Positions 16,448 through 25,445 of a stretch of DNA of 64,000 nucleotides are shown here, one piece after another. The stretch covers positions 124,001 to 188,000 of the forward strand of contig JADJXF010000008.1 in the NCBI GenBank assembly GCA_016715995.1. Reading direction: 5' to 3'. Positions within the stretch are counted from its first letter, which is position 1. Each line of letters opens with the position of its first letter. The translations under genes and the position numbers were made by a program. The notes beneath the pieces are model-generated. The model was given only the letters and a program-made list of their open reading frames with translations. It was not told the origin of the DNA and made no database searches. Source of the DNA: Flavobacteriales bacterium. GTDB lineage: Bacteria; Bacteroidota; Bacteroidia; Flavobacteriales_F; PHOS-HE28.

Positions 16448-17970
16448 TGTCCACCGGCAAAGTCGTCCTCATCATCATGGACGGCTGGGGCCTCGGCGCG
16501 AGAGACCAGACCGATGCCATCGCGATGGCACGGACGCCGTACATCGATGCGCTTCTCGCTTCTGCACCCTCAGCCACTCTGCTGACCGATGGTCGGCACG
16601 TGGGCCTACCGGGAGGCCAGATGGGCAACAGCGAAGTGGGCCATCTCAACATCGGGGCGGGCCGCGTCGTCTTCCAGGACCTCGTGCGCGTGGACAACGC
16701 CATCGCGGATGGCAGCTTGGAGCTAAATCCGGTGCTGCAAGAAGCATTCGCCGCCGCGAAAGGACAACGACTCCACCTTATTGGCCTGCTCTCCGACGGC
16801 GGCGTTCATTCGAAGCGATCGCACGCGGAGGCGCTGTGCCAGATGGCGGGCCGTGCCGGTCTGCGCCAGGTGTACCTCCATGCGTTCACCGATGGTCGCG
16901 ATGCGGACCCGCGGTCGGGCAGGCGATATCTGGAGCAGTTCCTTGGGGCCACGCGCGCCACACCTGTGAAGGTGGCCAGCGTGATCGGTCGCTACTACGC
17001 CATGGACCGCGACAAACGTTGGGAGCGCATCAAGGTGGCATATGACCTGCTTGTCCACGGCAAAGGAGAGCCTGTCGTTGATCCGCTGGAGGCATTTGAT
17101 CGCAGCTATTCCGCAGGCACAACAGATGAATTCATCCCGGCGCATACTGTCCTGGATACGAAAGGCGCACCGGTCGCGACCATTCAACCTGGCGACGTCG
17201 TGCTGTGCTTCAACTTCCGGACGGATCGGTGCCGCGAGATCAGCGTGGCTCTGACGCAGCGGGACCTGCCCGAGCATGGCATGCACACAGTGCCCATCCG
17301 ATACGTGACGATGACCGAGTACGACGCGACCTATAAGGACGTGGGCGTGCTTTTCAGAAAGGATGACCTGCCGATGACGCTTGGCGAAGTCGTTGAGAAA
17401 GCAGGTCTCCGCCAGGTGCGTATCGCGGAGACGGAGAAATACCCGCACGTCACCTATTTCTTCAGCGGTGGCCGTGAAAGGCCCTTCGCGCTGGAGGAAC
17501 GGATCATGATCCCTTCGCCCAAGGTGGCCACGTACGACCTGCAGCCGGAGATGAGCGCGCAAGGCATCGTGGACGCTATCGTGCCGGTACTTGAGAAAGA
17601 TGGCCCCGGTCTGGTGGTGCTCAACTTCGCCAACCCGGACATGGTAGGCCACACCGGTGTGTTCGACGCGATCGTGCGGGCGGTGGAGACCACCGATTAC
17701 TGCACGCGGCAAGTCGCCGAGGAAGCCCGCGCGAGCGGCTATAGCGTGGTCATCATCGCGGACCATGGCAATGCCGATCAGGCGCGAAATGCGGACGGCT
17801 CACCGAACACCGCGCACAGCACCAATCCAGTGCCGGTCATCGTCCTCGCCGATGAACCCGTGTCGTTGCGGCATGGCGTGCTGGCGGATGTGGCACCGAC
17901 CATCCTCGACCTCATGGGAATCGAAAAGCCCGTCGAGATGACGGGCTCTTCACTCATCGGTCGCGGTTAA
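16447..17970 (+). CDS. gpmI: Cofactor-independent phosphoglycerate mutase
   Basis: 507 residues, the usual iPGM length. It interconverts 3- and 2-phosphoglycerate in glycolysis and gluconeogenesis with two Mn ions. Seen: N-terminal metal motif LIIMDGWGLG, catalytic Ser in QMGNSEVGHLNIGAG (near residue 62), FTDGRDADPRSG, FRTDRCREI, and the C-terminal metal site IIADHGNADQ. It overlaps the kinase stop by one base. Its TAA abuts the stop of the convergent downstream gene with no bases between, and a terminator hairpin sits inside its last 45 bases. Confidence 0.97.
   Translation: MSTGKVVLIIMDGWGLGARDQTDAIAMARTPYIDALLASAPSATLLTDGRHVGLPGGQMGNSEVGHLNIGAGRVVFQDLVRVDNAIADGSLELNPVLQEAFAAAKGQRLHLIGLLSDGGVHSKRSHAEALCQMAGRAGLRQVYLHAFTDGRDADPRSGRRYLEQFLGATRATPVKVASVIGRYYAMDRDKRWERIKVAYDLLVHGKGEPVVDPLEAFDRSYSAGTTDEFIPAHTVLDTKGAPVATIQPGDVVLCFNFRTDRCREISVALTQRDLPEHGMHTVPIRYVTMTEYDATYKDVGVLFRKDDLPMTLGEVVEKAGLRQVRIAETEKYPHVTYFFSGGRERPFALEERIMIPSPKVATYDLQPEMSAQGIVDAIVPVLEKDGPGLVVLNFANPDMVGHTGVFDAIVRAVETTDYCTRQVAEEARASGYSVVIIADHGNADQARNADGSPNTAHSTNPVPVIVLADEPVSLRHGVLADVAPTILDLMGIEKPVEMTGSSLIGRG
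17923..17947 (-). terminator. Intrinsic terminator of the minus-strand anchor-L gene, inside gpmI
   Basis: Read on the minus strand: AGCCCGTC, loop ATCTC, GACGGGCT, then TTTTC. This is an eight-base-pair stem with a T tract, starting 24 bases after the stop of the anchor-L gene at 17971. It is encoded within the gpmI reading frame; on the plus strand the same hairpin is followed by CTTC. Confidence 0.65.
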
Positions 17971-20193
17971 TCACCAGCCGTTGCGCAGGATGGTGAGATG
18001 GCCGGTGTAGGGCTCATCCCTCCGTGCCACTGTCACTTCGTAATAGTAGGTGCCATCCGGGAGGTCACCGCCGTCCCATTGGTTGCGGTAGTTGTTGGCC
18101 GAGTATACCTCCTGCCCCCAACGATTGAAGACGCGCACGGTGTTCGAGACATAGATAATACCGTCGATCACGAACTTGTCATTGCTGCCATCGCCGTTGG
18201 GAGTGATCACGTTGGGGATGACCACATCGCAGATGGTGGTGATGACCGCTACATCCTGCGCGGTCCGGCCGCACTCATCCGTTACCGTAACGGTGTAGTT
18301 CCCTGGGACCTGCATGGTCACGTAGGTGGCTGGACCAAGGTCCCCCGTGGACCACTCGTAGCTCAGTGTTCCCACCCCGCCTATGCCCTGGGCCACCAGC
18401 AGCATGCTGTCCGGCTGGCAATCGATGATGAAGTCCTCCGTGGCCACGCCTAGGAAGGGCGCATCAATGATGGTGATGGTGACGCTGGCTGAAGTGGTGC
18501 GGCCGCAATCATCCGTGAACGTGGCGGTGATGGTGACGGTCTCGCCGTCATCCGCAATACCATCCTCCAAGGGGTTGAATGGGACCGTGGCATTGAGGAC
18601 GCCATCCGGAATGACGACTTCGCTGGGCCAATTGAAATCAGTTCCATTACCAGCTTCACCACTGAAGGTGATCGCGAGGCTCACCTCACCAGGCACACCT
18701 TGGGGCCGGATGATGTTCACCGTGGTATTGTCACAGGCTTCCATTACCGTGCCCGGGCCGATGATGGTCATGGAAAGCGGCGGCAACGGCTCCAGTTCCA
18801 CGAAGAATTGGGCAATCGCCGTGCTGCCGCAATCGTCGGTGGCGGTTGCCGTGTACACGGTGTTAGCAAGAGGCGATACCGTGATGCTCGGCCCGCTAAG
18901 GCCTCCTGTCCAGGAGATGATGTAGGGCGGATAGCCACCGGAAACAACCGGCGTTAGCACAGCGCTTCCCAGGCACGGAATCACCTGGCTGCCCCCCACA
19001 ATGGTGAGCGGTGGCGAGGAGATGATGTAGAAGATGAACTCGTTGGTGATGGTTATGCCGGCACAGGGGGATTCTGAGATCAGCGTCAGGATGATTGTCT
19101 CCGGGCCGTCGGGGTCGATGGGGCAGTTGAAAGTGAAGGCCTGCGCGGTATCCCCGGGGTAGAAAACCAGCGAATCCGGGAAGGCCGGAACGTAATCCAC
19201 GCCAGGGGTTGCGGTGCCGCCCACCACGATGTACACCACACTCGTGTCGTCGCTCGCTCCGGTCTGCGCGAAATTAATCGTGACCGGATAGCAGCTCTCC
19301 ATGATGGTGTTCGTGCCGATGATGCCGGGGCCGGGGGTGAGCGATGGCACGAAGGGCGTGCTGGTGAAGCTGCCCGCTTCAAGGAACACGCCACTATCGA
19401 AGGCGCTGTCCGAACCGTCGCCGATGGCCATCTTGATGTGATAGGTCTGGCCGCACTGCACCGGCCAACGTGCGGTGAGTACCACCGTGAAGCCATCGTA
19501 GGCCACCGTTGTGCCGGTCCCGTTGTTCACGTAATACACACTGTTGTTCTGCCAATTCGGGTCGGCGGCAGCGCACGTGGCCGCAGCACCACCCGAGGTG
19601 CCGGGAACCCCAGGGTTCACCGTGTTGATGGCAATGGGGATGTTGCTGTTCGGCACCAGCGCGATGTTGATCGCGTTGTTCTGGTACGGGCCACTGATCC
19701 CCGGTCCGCTCAAGAAGAATCCAAAGGCATCGTTGAAGGTGGTGCAGACGTACTCCGGGTACTCCTCCGACCCGAATACGTAGCGGAATTTCACCGTGTC
19801 GCCCACCGGCACGAAATCGAACTCGAGCACCGCGCGGTCGTTGATGGTCTGGTTCGCTAGCAGTGCCAAGTCGGGGTCGCTACCGGTGCCATTGGGCGTG
19901 CTTGAAAAGAACGCTGCATCATTGGCGGCGTCCTGCGCGAGGCCGGAAGAGAGAATCACCCCGGCGGGAAGGCCCAAGTTGCTGCCCGTTGCCGTGAAGG
20001 ATCCGCTCCCAACTTGAGCGGAGGCCGGATTCAGCACGCCGTTGTAGCTCACGTTGCTCACGGTGACACCGGAGCCTAGCAGCACATCCTGCACAAGCTG
20101 CACAGGCGTCAGCCCGGGATCGACCACCAGTTGCGCATATGCCGTCGCCACCCCGGCGGTCATCGGCAGCATGAAGAGGATTCGCTTCAGCAT
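17971..20193 (-). CDS. Secreted choice-of-anchor L protein with gliding-type (T9SS type B) C-terminus
   Basis: 740 residues. A signal peptide (MLKRILFMLPMTAGVATAYA) is followed by a choice-of-anchor L domain (about 20-270; VLEFDFVPVGDTVKF, FGSEEYPEYVC, NDAFGFFLSGPGISGP). A Calx-beta-like segment follows (GTATPGVDYVPAFPDSLVF), then Ig/PKD-like domains, and the gliding-motility C-terminal domain (NVITPNGDGSNDKFVIDGI ... VFNRWGQEVY ... WDGGDLPDGTYYYEV), the type B sorting signal for T9SS export. It is a likely surface or secreted adhesin-like protein. A larger paralogue lies 13 bases upstream on the same strand. Confidence 0.9.
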   Translation of the reverse strand: MLKRILFMLPMTAGVATAYAQLVVDPGLTPVQLVQDVLLGSGVTVSNVSYNGVLNPASAQVGSGSFTATGSNLGLPAGVILSSGLAQDAANDAAFFSSTPNGTGSDPDLALLANQTINDRAVLEFDFVPVGDTVKFRYVFGSEEYPEYVCTTFNDAFGFFLSGPGISGPYQNNAINIALVPNSNIPIAINTVNPGVPGTSGGAAATCAAADPNWQNNSVYYVNNGTGTTVAYDGFTVVLTARWPVQCGQTYHIKMAIGDGSDSAFDSGVFLEAGSFTSTPFVPSLTPGPGIIGTNTIMESCYPVTINFAQTGASDDTSVVYIVVGGTATPGVDYVPAFPDSLVFYPGDTAQAFTFNCPIDPDGPETIILTLISESPCAGITITNEFIFYIISSPPLTIVGGSQVIPCLGSAVLTPVVSGGYPPYIISWTGGLSGPSITVSPLANTVYTATATDDCGSTAIAQFFVELEPLPPLSMTIIGPGTVMEACDNTTVNIIRPQGVPGEVSLAITFSGEAGNGTDFNWPSEVVIPDGVLNATVPFNPLEDGIADDGETVTITATFTDDCGRTTSASVTITIIDAPFLGVATEDFIIDCQPDSMLLVAQGIGGVGTLSYEWSTGDLGPATYVTMQVPGNYTVTVTDECGRTAQDVAVITTICDVVIPNVITPNGDGSNDKFVIDGIIYVSNTVRVFNRWGQEVYSANNYRNQWDGGDLPDGTYYYEVTVARRDEPYTGHLTILRNGW

Positions 20194-20206
20194 ATCGTTC
20201 TGTTTT

Positions 20207-22855
20207 CTAGTCCTGGCTGCCCCGGATCAGTGTCACATGCCCAACGCCGTCCACCGATGGGAAGTAATGCCCTTCTGCGCGGTAGGTGTACACATACACT
20301 CCGGTCATCGCCTCGCCCGAGCCGTTCACCTTCCCATCCCACATGATATTCATGTCCTGCGTGGTGAAGACCACCTGACCCCAGCGGTCGAAGATGGTCA
20401 TTTCGAACTTCTCGATGTAGTGACCCAGCGGTCCGAAGAAATCGTTCCATCCGTCACCATCCGGTGTGAATGCATTGGGGAAATAAATGTGAGCCGGAGG
20501 CCGAAGCAGCACGGAATCCTCGCCCAAGCAGCCGTTGGGGGTGGTGATCTTCAGGGTCACCCAATGCTCATCCAAATCAAGGTAACTGTGGTACACCTCA
20601 TCCCCGCGATAGCGCGTCCCATCGCCCATGTCCCAGACCCAGGTGCGTGCATAAGGCAGCGTGGCGGCCTCGAGGTACCAGTCGTCCTGGCCCTTGTTCG
20701 TCACGACGATGGAGGTGAACACATGCTCCACATCAATGGTCATTTCATCCGTCAGCACCTCGCCGCATTGGTCGCGAACGGTCACGGTGTAATCGGTCTG
20801 TTCGTCCGGCCTCACCCAATAAAGCGGGTCGGTCAGGCTATCGGGGCTATGCCACAGGATATGATAATAACCGGAGCCCCCCGTTACCATGGCGTGGATG
20901 GTCGTGCTGTCACCGGCGCAGAGCAGCTTGTCATCGCCTACATCCAGGCGGAATGGCGGGTAGATCGGCACCAAGGCTGAAACAACTGCGCTGCCTTCGT
21001 ATCCGCATTGGTCATTCACCGTGATGGTGTACGGGTGATTGACGAGCACCGGCACATCGATGGTCCAGCTGCTGTTGCTCACCGTCAAGCCGTTCTGGTC
21101 GGTCCATCGCCAGGTGTACACGCCATTGCCACCGGTGATCCCCGTGATCGTAAGGGTGACCGTATCGCCCGTGCAGATCGGGGTCTGGTCGCCAGCCGTG
21201 GTGATGACGATGGGAGGAAGCGGGACGGTGCCAACGAGCACGCTGTCCTGAATGGAGGAGCCACAGCCATCGGTCATCGTCACGAGGTAATAGACCGCAG
21301 GATCCGAAGCGGGTACAACAACCGTGGAATTGTTGCCGACAACCTGTCCTCCAATGGTCCATTGATACTGGAAATTATTGTCGCCGCCAGAAGCATTGAA
21401 GGCCGACAGCGGCCCAGTGCCCAGGCAGTTGATCAGGGTGTCACCCGTCACTGACAATTGGAGCGGCGGATAGATCGGAAGCGTCACCGTGAAATCGCCC
21501 GAGATGGGTGTGATTCCGCAGATGTCCGAGACTGTAACGGTGTAGGTAGTCGTGACGCCGGGCCCAACGGTGATCGTCGGTGTCGTCTGGCCCGTGCTCC
21601 AGCTATAGCTGTACTGCCCCATTCCACCGGAGACCACCGGAGACAGCAGATGGGTCTGCCCACAGATTCCATTCAGGTTGTTCGTCTGCAGGTCCAATGG
21701 TGGAGGACTGTCAATGTTGAACGTGAACACGGTTTGGATCTGCTGCCCGGAGCATTCGATGAGCTGATCGATGGTAATCACGATCGTCTCAGGGCCGTCC
21801 AGGTCAATCGGAACATTCAGGATGATGCTCGTGGTCTCCATGCCCACCGGGAAGATGAGCTGCGTTGGCAAGACCGGTGTGTAGTCCACACCAGGGGTGG
21901 CCGTTCCGGAAATGGCGATGTTCACGGTATCCACCACGGTGGTGTCGCCCAACCGGGTGAAAATGATCTCCACCGGATTACAGCCCTCGAGCATGGTGCT
22001 GCCCAAGACCCCTAAGCCATTGGCCAGGCTTGGGACCACCGAGCCCGTGCTGGTAAAGCTGCCAGCCTCAAGGAACACCGCTGAATCGAAGCTGCTATCG
22101 AGCGCATCCCCGATGGCGAGCTTGATGTGGTAGGTCTGGCCGCATTCCACCAGCGCAAACGCTTGCATCACCACGGTCAAACCATCATAGACCACCGTGG
22201 TTCCAGCAGCGTTGTTCACGTAGAACGCCGGATTCACAGCCGGGCAGAAGAAATCGTTCGGGTTGTTGTTCAACCCATTGTTCACGTTGTTGATGGTCAC
22301 GGGGACCGTGGTGCCCGGCACCAAGGCGATGTTGGCCGCATTGCCGGCATAAGGTCCGCTGATGCCCGGTCCGCTGAGAAAGAAAGCGAAGGCGTCGTTG
22401 TAGGAACAGACGAATTCCGGGTACTCCTCTGAAGCGAAAACAAAGTTGAACTTGAGCGAATCACCGGTCGGGATGAAATCGAACTCCAACACCGCCATAT
22501 CATTCACGGTACCTCCGGATACCGAGACTAGGTCAGGGTCGCTGCCCGTGCCGTTGGCGTCGCCCGAGAACCCGCTGGACGGACCTGCGGCAGTCGTCAC
22601 TTCCCCCGTAGATAGGATTACACCAGCCGCAAGCCCCAGGTTGCTGCCCGTGGCCGTGAACGAACCGCTGCCGACCACATTAGCAGGAGGATTCAGCACG
22701 CCGTTGTACCGCACATTGCTCACCTGGATGCCATTGCCAAGGAGGACATCCTGAACCAGTTGGGCGGGGGTCTGGGTGTCGTCCACCACCAATTGCGCCT
22801 GCAGTCCTAGCGAAGCGATTGCTAGTGCGGTGAAAAGCCCGATGCGTGAATTCAT
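20207..22855 (-). CDS. Secreted choice-of-anchor L protein with gliding-type C-terminus (paralogue)
   Basis: 882 residues from ATG at MNSRIGLF. The signal peptide ends near LGLQAQ. The N-terminal 280 residues closely parallel the downstream neighbour (LVVDDTQTPAQLVQDVLLG; FASEEYPEFVCSYNDAFAFF). A Calx-beta-like part, several Ig-like domains and a PKD-like domain (TWVWDMGDGTRYRGDEVYH) follow. The type B C-terminus (FPNAFTPDGDGWNDFFGPL ... IFDRWGQVVF) marks it as T9SS cargo. An upstream in-frame ATG would add 24 residues before the signal peptide and was rejected. It probably arose with the neighbour by tandem duplication, followed by gain or loss of Ig-like domains. Confidence 0.9.
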   Translation of the reverse strand: MNSRIGLFTALAIASLGLQAQLVVDDTQTPAQLVQDVLLGNGIQVSNVRYNGVLNPPANVVGSGSFTATGSNLGLAAGVILSTGEVTTAAGPSSGFSGDANGTGSDPDLVSVSGGTVNDMAVLEFDFIPTGDSLKFNFVFASEEYPEFVCSYNDAFAFFLSGPGISGPYAGNAANIALVPGTTVPVTINNVNNGLNNNPNDFFCPAVNPAFYVNNAAGTTVVYDGLTVVMQAFALVECGQTYHIKLAIGDALDSSFDSAVFLEAGSFTSTGSVVPSLANGLGVLGSTMLEGCNPVEIIFTRLGDTTVVDTVNIAISGTATPGVDYTPVLPTQLIFPVGMETTSIILNVPIDLDGPETIVITIDQLIECSGQQIQTVFTFNIDSPPPLDLQTNNLNGICGQTHLLSPVVSGGMGQYSYSWSTGQTTPTITVGPGVTTTYTVTVSDICGITPISGDFTVTLPIYPPLQLSVTGDTLINCLGTGPLSAFNASGGDNNFQYQWTIGGQVVGNNSTVVVPASDPAVYYLVTMTDGCGSSIQDSVLVGTVPLPPIVITTAGDQTPICTGDTVTLTITGITGGNGVYTWRWTDQNGLTVSNSSWTIDVPVLVNHPYTITVNDQCGYEGSAVVSALVPIYPPFRLDVGDDKLLCAGDSTTIHAMVTGGSGYYHILWHSPDSLTDPLYWVRPDEQTDYTVTVRDQCGEVLTDEMTIDVEHVFTSIVVTNKGQDDWYLEAATLPYARTWVWDMGDGTRYRGDEVYHSYLDLDEHWVTLKITTPNGCLGEDSVLLRPPAHIYFPNAFTPDGDGWNDFFGPLGHYIEKFEMTIFDRWGQVVFTTQDMNIMWDGKVNGSGEAMTGVYVYTYRAEGHYFPSVDGVGHVTLIRGSQD

Positions 22856-22930
22856 GCGAGGGTGGTTGGCAATGAGCGTTGAAAAATAGCGGTTACGGAC
22901 CATTCCATGACCTGAGGCGAATATCAAAGG

Positions 22931-22957
22931 TTGCCCCGGCCTCCCTGGCTATCTTCG
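22931..22957 (+). promoter_or_regulatory. Candidate promoter of the M20 dipeptidase gene
   Basis: TTG at 22931 and TATCTTCG at 22950-22957, 16 bases apart, resemble the Bacteroidota -33/-7 pair with one mismatch in the -7 box. The predicted start site near 22962 gives a leader of under 20 bases before the GTG start. Confidence 0.4.
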
Positions 22958-22979
22958 GCGGCTTCCAAAACAACCGCCC

Positions 22980-24359
22980 GTGCACCCCATCGACGCCTAC
23001 ACCGAAGCGCATAAGGAACGCTTCCTCAACGAGTTGCTCGACCTGCTGCGCATCCCCAGCGTGAGCGCCGACCCCAAGTACAAGGCGGATGTGGCCCGCT
23101 GCGCCGATGCGGTGAAGGCCCGTATGTTGGAAGCCGGCTTGGAGAAGGTGGAGGTATGCCCCACCAAGGGCCACCCCATTGTCTATGGGGAGAAGATTGT
23201 TGACCCCGCGAAGCCCACCGTGTTGGTGTACGGGCACTACGATGTGCAGCCCCCCGACCCCCTCGACCTCTGGCACAGCGGCCCCTTCGATCCTGTAATC
23301 AAGGACGGACTCATCTACGCCCGGGGCAGCGCCGACGACAAGGGCCAGTTCTACATGCACGTGAAGGCCATCGAGGCCATGATGAAGAACGGCGGCCTGC
23401 CTTGCAACGTGAAGGTGATGATCGAGGGCGAGGAGGAAGTGGGCAGCGACAACCTCGGCATCTTCGTTTCGCAGAACAAGGAGCGCCTGAAGGCCGATGT
23501 GGTGCTGATCAGCGACACGGCCATGATCGCCAACGACGTGCCCAGCATCAACACCGGCCTGCGCGGGCTGAGCTACGTGGAGGTGGAAGTGACGGGCCCC
23601 AACCGTGACCTGCACAGCGGTGTGTACGGAGGCGCCGTCGCCAACCCCATCAATGCCCTGTGCGAGATGATCGCGAGTTTGCACGATGCCGACCGCCGAG
23701 TCACCATCCCCGGCTTCTACGATGGCGTGGTGGAATTGAGCGGCACTGAACGGAAGGCGCTCGCCGAGGCGCCATTCAATGAAGAGGAATACAAGAAAGA
23801 CCTCGGCATCAATGCCGTGCGCGGCGAGAAGGGCTACACCAGTGAGGAGCGCAGCAGCATCCGCCCCACGCTCGATGTCAACGGCATCTGGGGCGGCTAC
23901 ATCGGTGAGGGCGCCAAGACGGTGCTGCCCTCCAAAGCCTTCGCGAAGCTGAGCATGCGCCTGGTGCCCAACCAGAAGAGCGAGGCCATCACCAAGCTTT
24001 TCAAGGACCATTTCGAGAAGATCGCCCCGCCGGGTGTGAAGGTGGCGGTGCGTCCCCACCATGGTGGCGAAGCGGCGGTGACGCCCATCGACAGCCCGGC
24101 CTACCTCGCGGCAAGCAAGGCCATGGAAGAGACCTTCGGCAAGAAGCCCATCCCTACGCGTGGTGGCGGTTCCATCCCCATCGTGGCGCTCTTCGAGCAG
24201 GAACTGGGACTGAAGACCGTGCTCTTCGGCTTTGGCTTGGACAGCGACAACATCCACAGCCCGAACGAGAAGTACGGCGTGTTCAACTACCTCCAAGGCA
24301 TCCGCACCATCCCGCGGTTCTTCGCGCACTACGCGGCGATGATGAATGGCAAGGGCTGA
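22980..24359 (+). CDS. M20-family metallo-dipeptidase
   Basis: 459 residues, starting at GTG; the first in-frame ATG lies at residue 49, past conserved sequence. M20/M28 zinc ligands are visible: His86 in VYGHYDVQPP, Asp119-120 in GSADDKGQ, Glu150-152 in IEGEEEVGS (catalytic base and ligand), and a late His in DSDNIHSPNEKYG. A dimerisation (lid) domain occupies the middle. The family hydrolyses dipeptides or small peptides in the cytosol; this one has no signal peptide. Divergent from the anchor-L gene. Confidence 0.93.
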   Translation: MHPIDAYTEAHKERFLNELLDLLRIPSVSADPKYKADVARCADAVKARMLEAGLEKVEVCPTKGHPIVYGEKIVDPAKPTVLVYGHYDVQPPDPLDLWHSGPFDPVIKDGLIYARGSADDKGQFYMHVKAIEAMMKNGGLPCNVKVMIEGEEEVGSDNLGIFVSQNKERLKADVVLISDTAMIANDVPSINTGLRGLSYVEVEVTGPNRDLHSGVYGGAVANPINALCEMIASLHDADRRVTIPGFYDGVVELSGTERKALAEAPFNEEEYKKDLGINAVRGEKGYTSEERSSIRPTLDVNGIWGGYIGEGAKTVLPSKAFAKLSMRLVPNQKSEAITKLFKDHFEKIAPPGVKVAVRPHHGGEAAVTPIDSPAYLAASKAMEETFGKKPIPTRGGGSIPIVALFEQELGLKTVLFGFGLDSDNIHSPNEKYGVFNYLQGIRTIPRFFAHYAAMMNGKG

Positions 24360-24393
24360 ACAACGCTGGCATGTGATTGGCCGTTGATGTGCC

Positions 24394-24843
24394 ATGCGGA
24401 TCCATCGTGCCCTGCTACTTGGAAGTCTCTTTTTCGTCTCGTGCTCCTCATACAAGGAAGTCGAGCTCACCGACATCACAGGCGTGGAACTGCTCGGCAT
24501 GAATGCCCAGAGCGTCTCGCTCCGCGTGGATGCGCGCATCGACAACCCGAATGGCTTCCGTATCATCGTGGAGGATCCCGATGTGGACCTCTTCCTCAAC
24601 GATCGGTTCGTGGGCAAGGGAAAGCTCGATTCCGCCCTCGTCCTGGACCGCAAGACCGCCAAGGTCTATCCGGTGCACCTGCGCGCCGAGCTGGTGGGCG
24701 GTCCGCTTGCGGTGATGCTGATCGCAGCCGCGATGAATGGGCAGGCGAAGCTCGGCGTGAAAGGCACGGTGGCGGGCCGCTCAGGCGCGCTGCGCAAGCG
24801 CTTCCCGATCGAGATGGAGGAGATGATCGACCTGCACGACTAG
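24394..24843 (+). CDS. LEA type 2-like (water-stress domain) lipoprotein
   Basis: 149 residues. The signal sequence ends in a lipobox (LFFVSCSSYKEV, Cys near residue 16). The body has the LEA14/WHy pattern of a single beta-sandwich: VSLRVDARIDNPNGFRIIVEDPDVDLFL and VKGTVAGRSGALRKRFPIEM. It is probably anchored in a membrane facing the periplasm; the function in bacteria is not established. Its TAG stop shares the palindrome CTAG with the TAG stop of the convergent gene. Confidence 0.75.
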   Translation: MRIHRALLLGSLFFVSCSSYKEVELTDITGVELLGMNAQSVSLRVDARIDNPNGFRIIVEDPDVDLFLNDRFVGKGKLDSALVLDRKTAKVYPVHLRAELVGGPLAVMLIAAAMNGQAKLGVKGTVAGRSGALRKRFPIEMEEMIDLHD

Positions 24844-25445
24844 CGACTCCCCAGCACATGCGGCTCCTTGCGCACCACCACCGGTACGCCGAGCAGCCCC
24901 TCCGCCACGCTCACCTCAACTGCATTGCCAACGATGGGATACCAGTCTCGGTACGTGGCGCGTGCAAGTGGATGATCATTCAGGAAATCATCCTTGAAGG
25001 TGTACGTGAGCATGGTGCCCTCGATGATCACGTCTTTCACCAAATGGTCGGTGACGCTCACCGGGCCATGGCCGATGAAGTTGAGCCAGAGCAGCACGCT
25101 GGTGCCGATGGGCCCGATGGCCAGAAGATTGAAGAGGAACCACTCCAATCGCTCCATGCCAAGTCGAAGGCCCGAATGCGCGTAAGGCAGCAGATTGCCC
25201 ATGAAGCAAAGGCCAACGAAGAAGCGAACGATGAGCATCGGGTCGATCAAGGTCCAGGGCAATACCGTCAGCCCGCTCAGAAGCGCAATGAAGACGCCGA
25301 GGCCCATCAGCGTACTTGGCCAGTAACGCTCGCGCACCAGCGGACCAGCGGGTGCAGGCGGCACCCTCTTCACCCCTGCCTGTTGACGCTGCTGCGCGCG
25401 CGCATCGGCTGCGGGCCGGACGTATCGTTTCATTTGATCCTTCAT
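24840..25445 (-). CDS. Hypothetical two-helix membrane protein
   Basis: 201 residues if it starts at 25445 (MKDQMKRYV), or 197 from 25433 (MKRYV). A basic, Gln/Ala-rich N-terminus is followed by two close hydrophobic hairpins (STLMGLGVFIALLSGLTVLPW; a second near MLIVRFFVGLCFMGNLLPY) and a third near LLAIGPIGTSVLLWLNFIG. The remaining 65 residues form a soluble tail. No family recognised. The longer start shares CATG with the ATG of the divergent gene; a TTACTTTG sequence at 25456-25463 is placed to be its -7 box, inside the neighbour's coding region. Confidence 0.7.
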   Translation of the reverse strand: MKDQMKRYVRPAADARAQQRQQAGVKRVPPAPAGPLVRERYWPSTLMGLGVFIALLSGLTVLPWTLIDPMLIVRFFVGLCFMGNLLPYAHSGLRLGMERLEWFLFNLLAIGPIGTSVLLWLNFIGHGPVSVTDHLVKDVIIEGTMLTYTFKDDFLNDHPLARATYRDWYPIVGNAVEVSVAEGLLGVPVVVRKEPHVLGSR

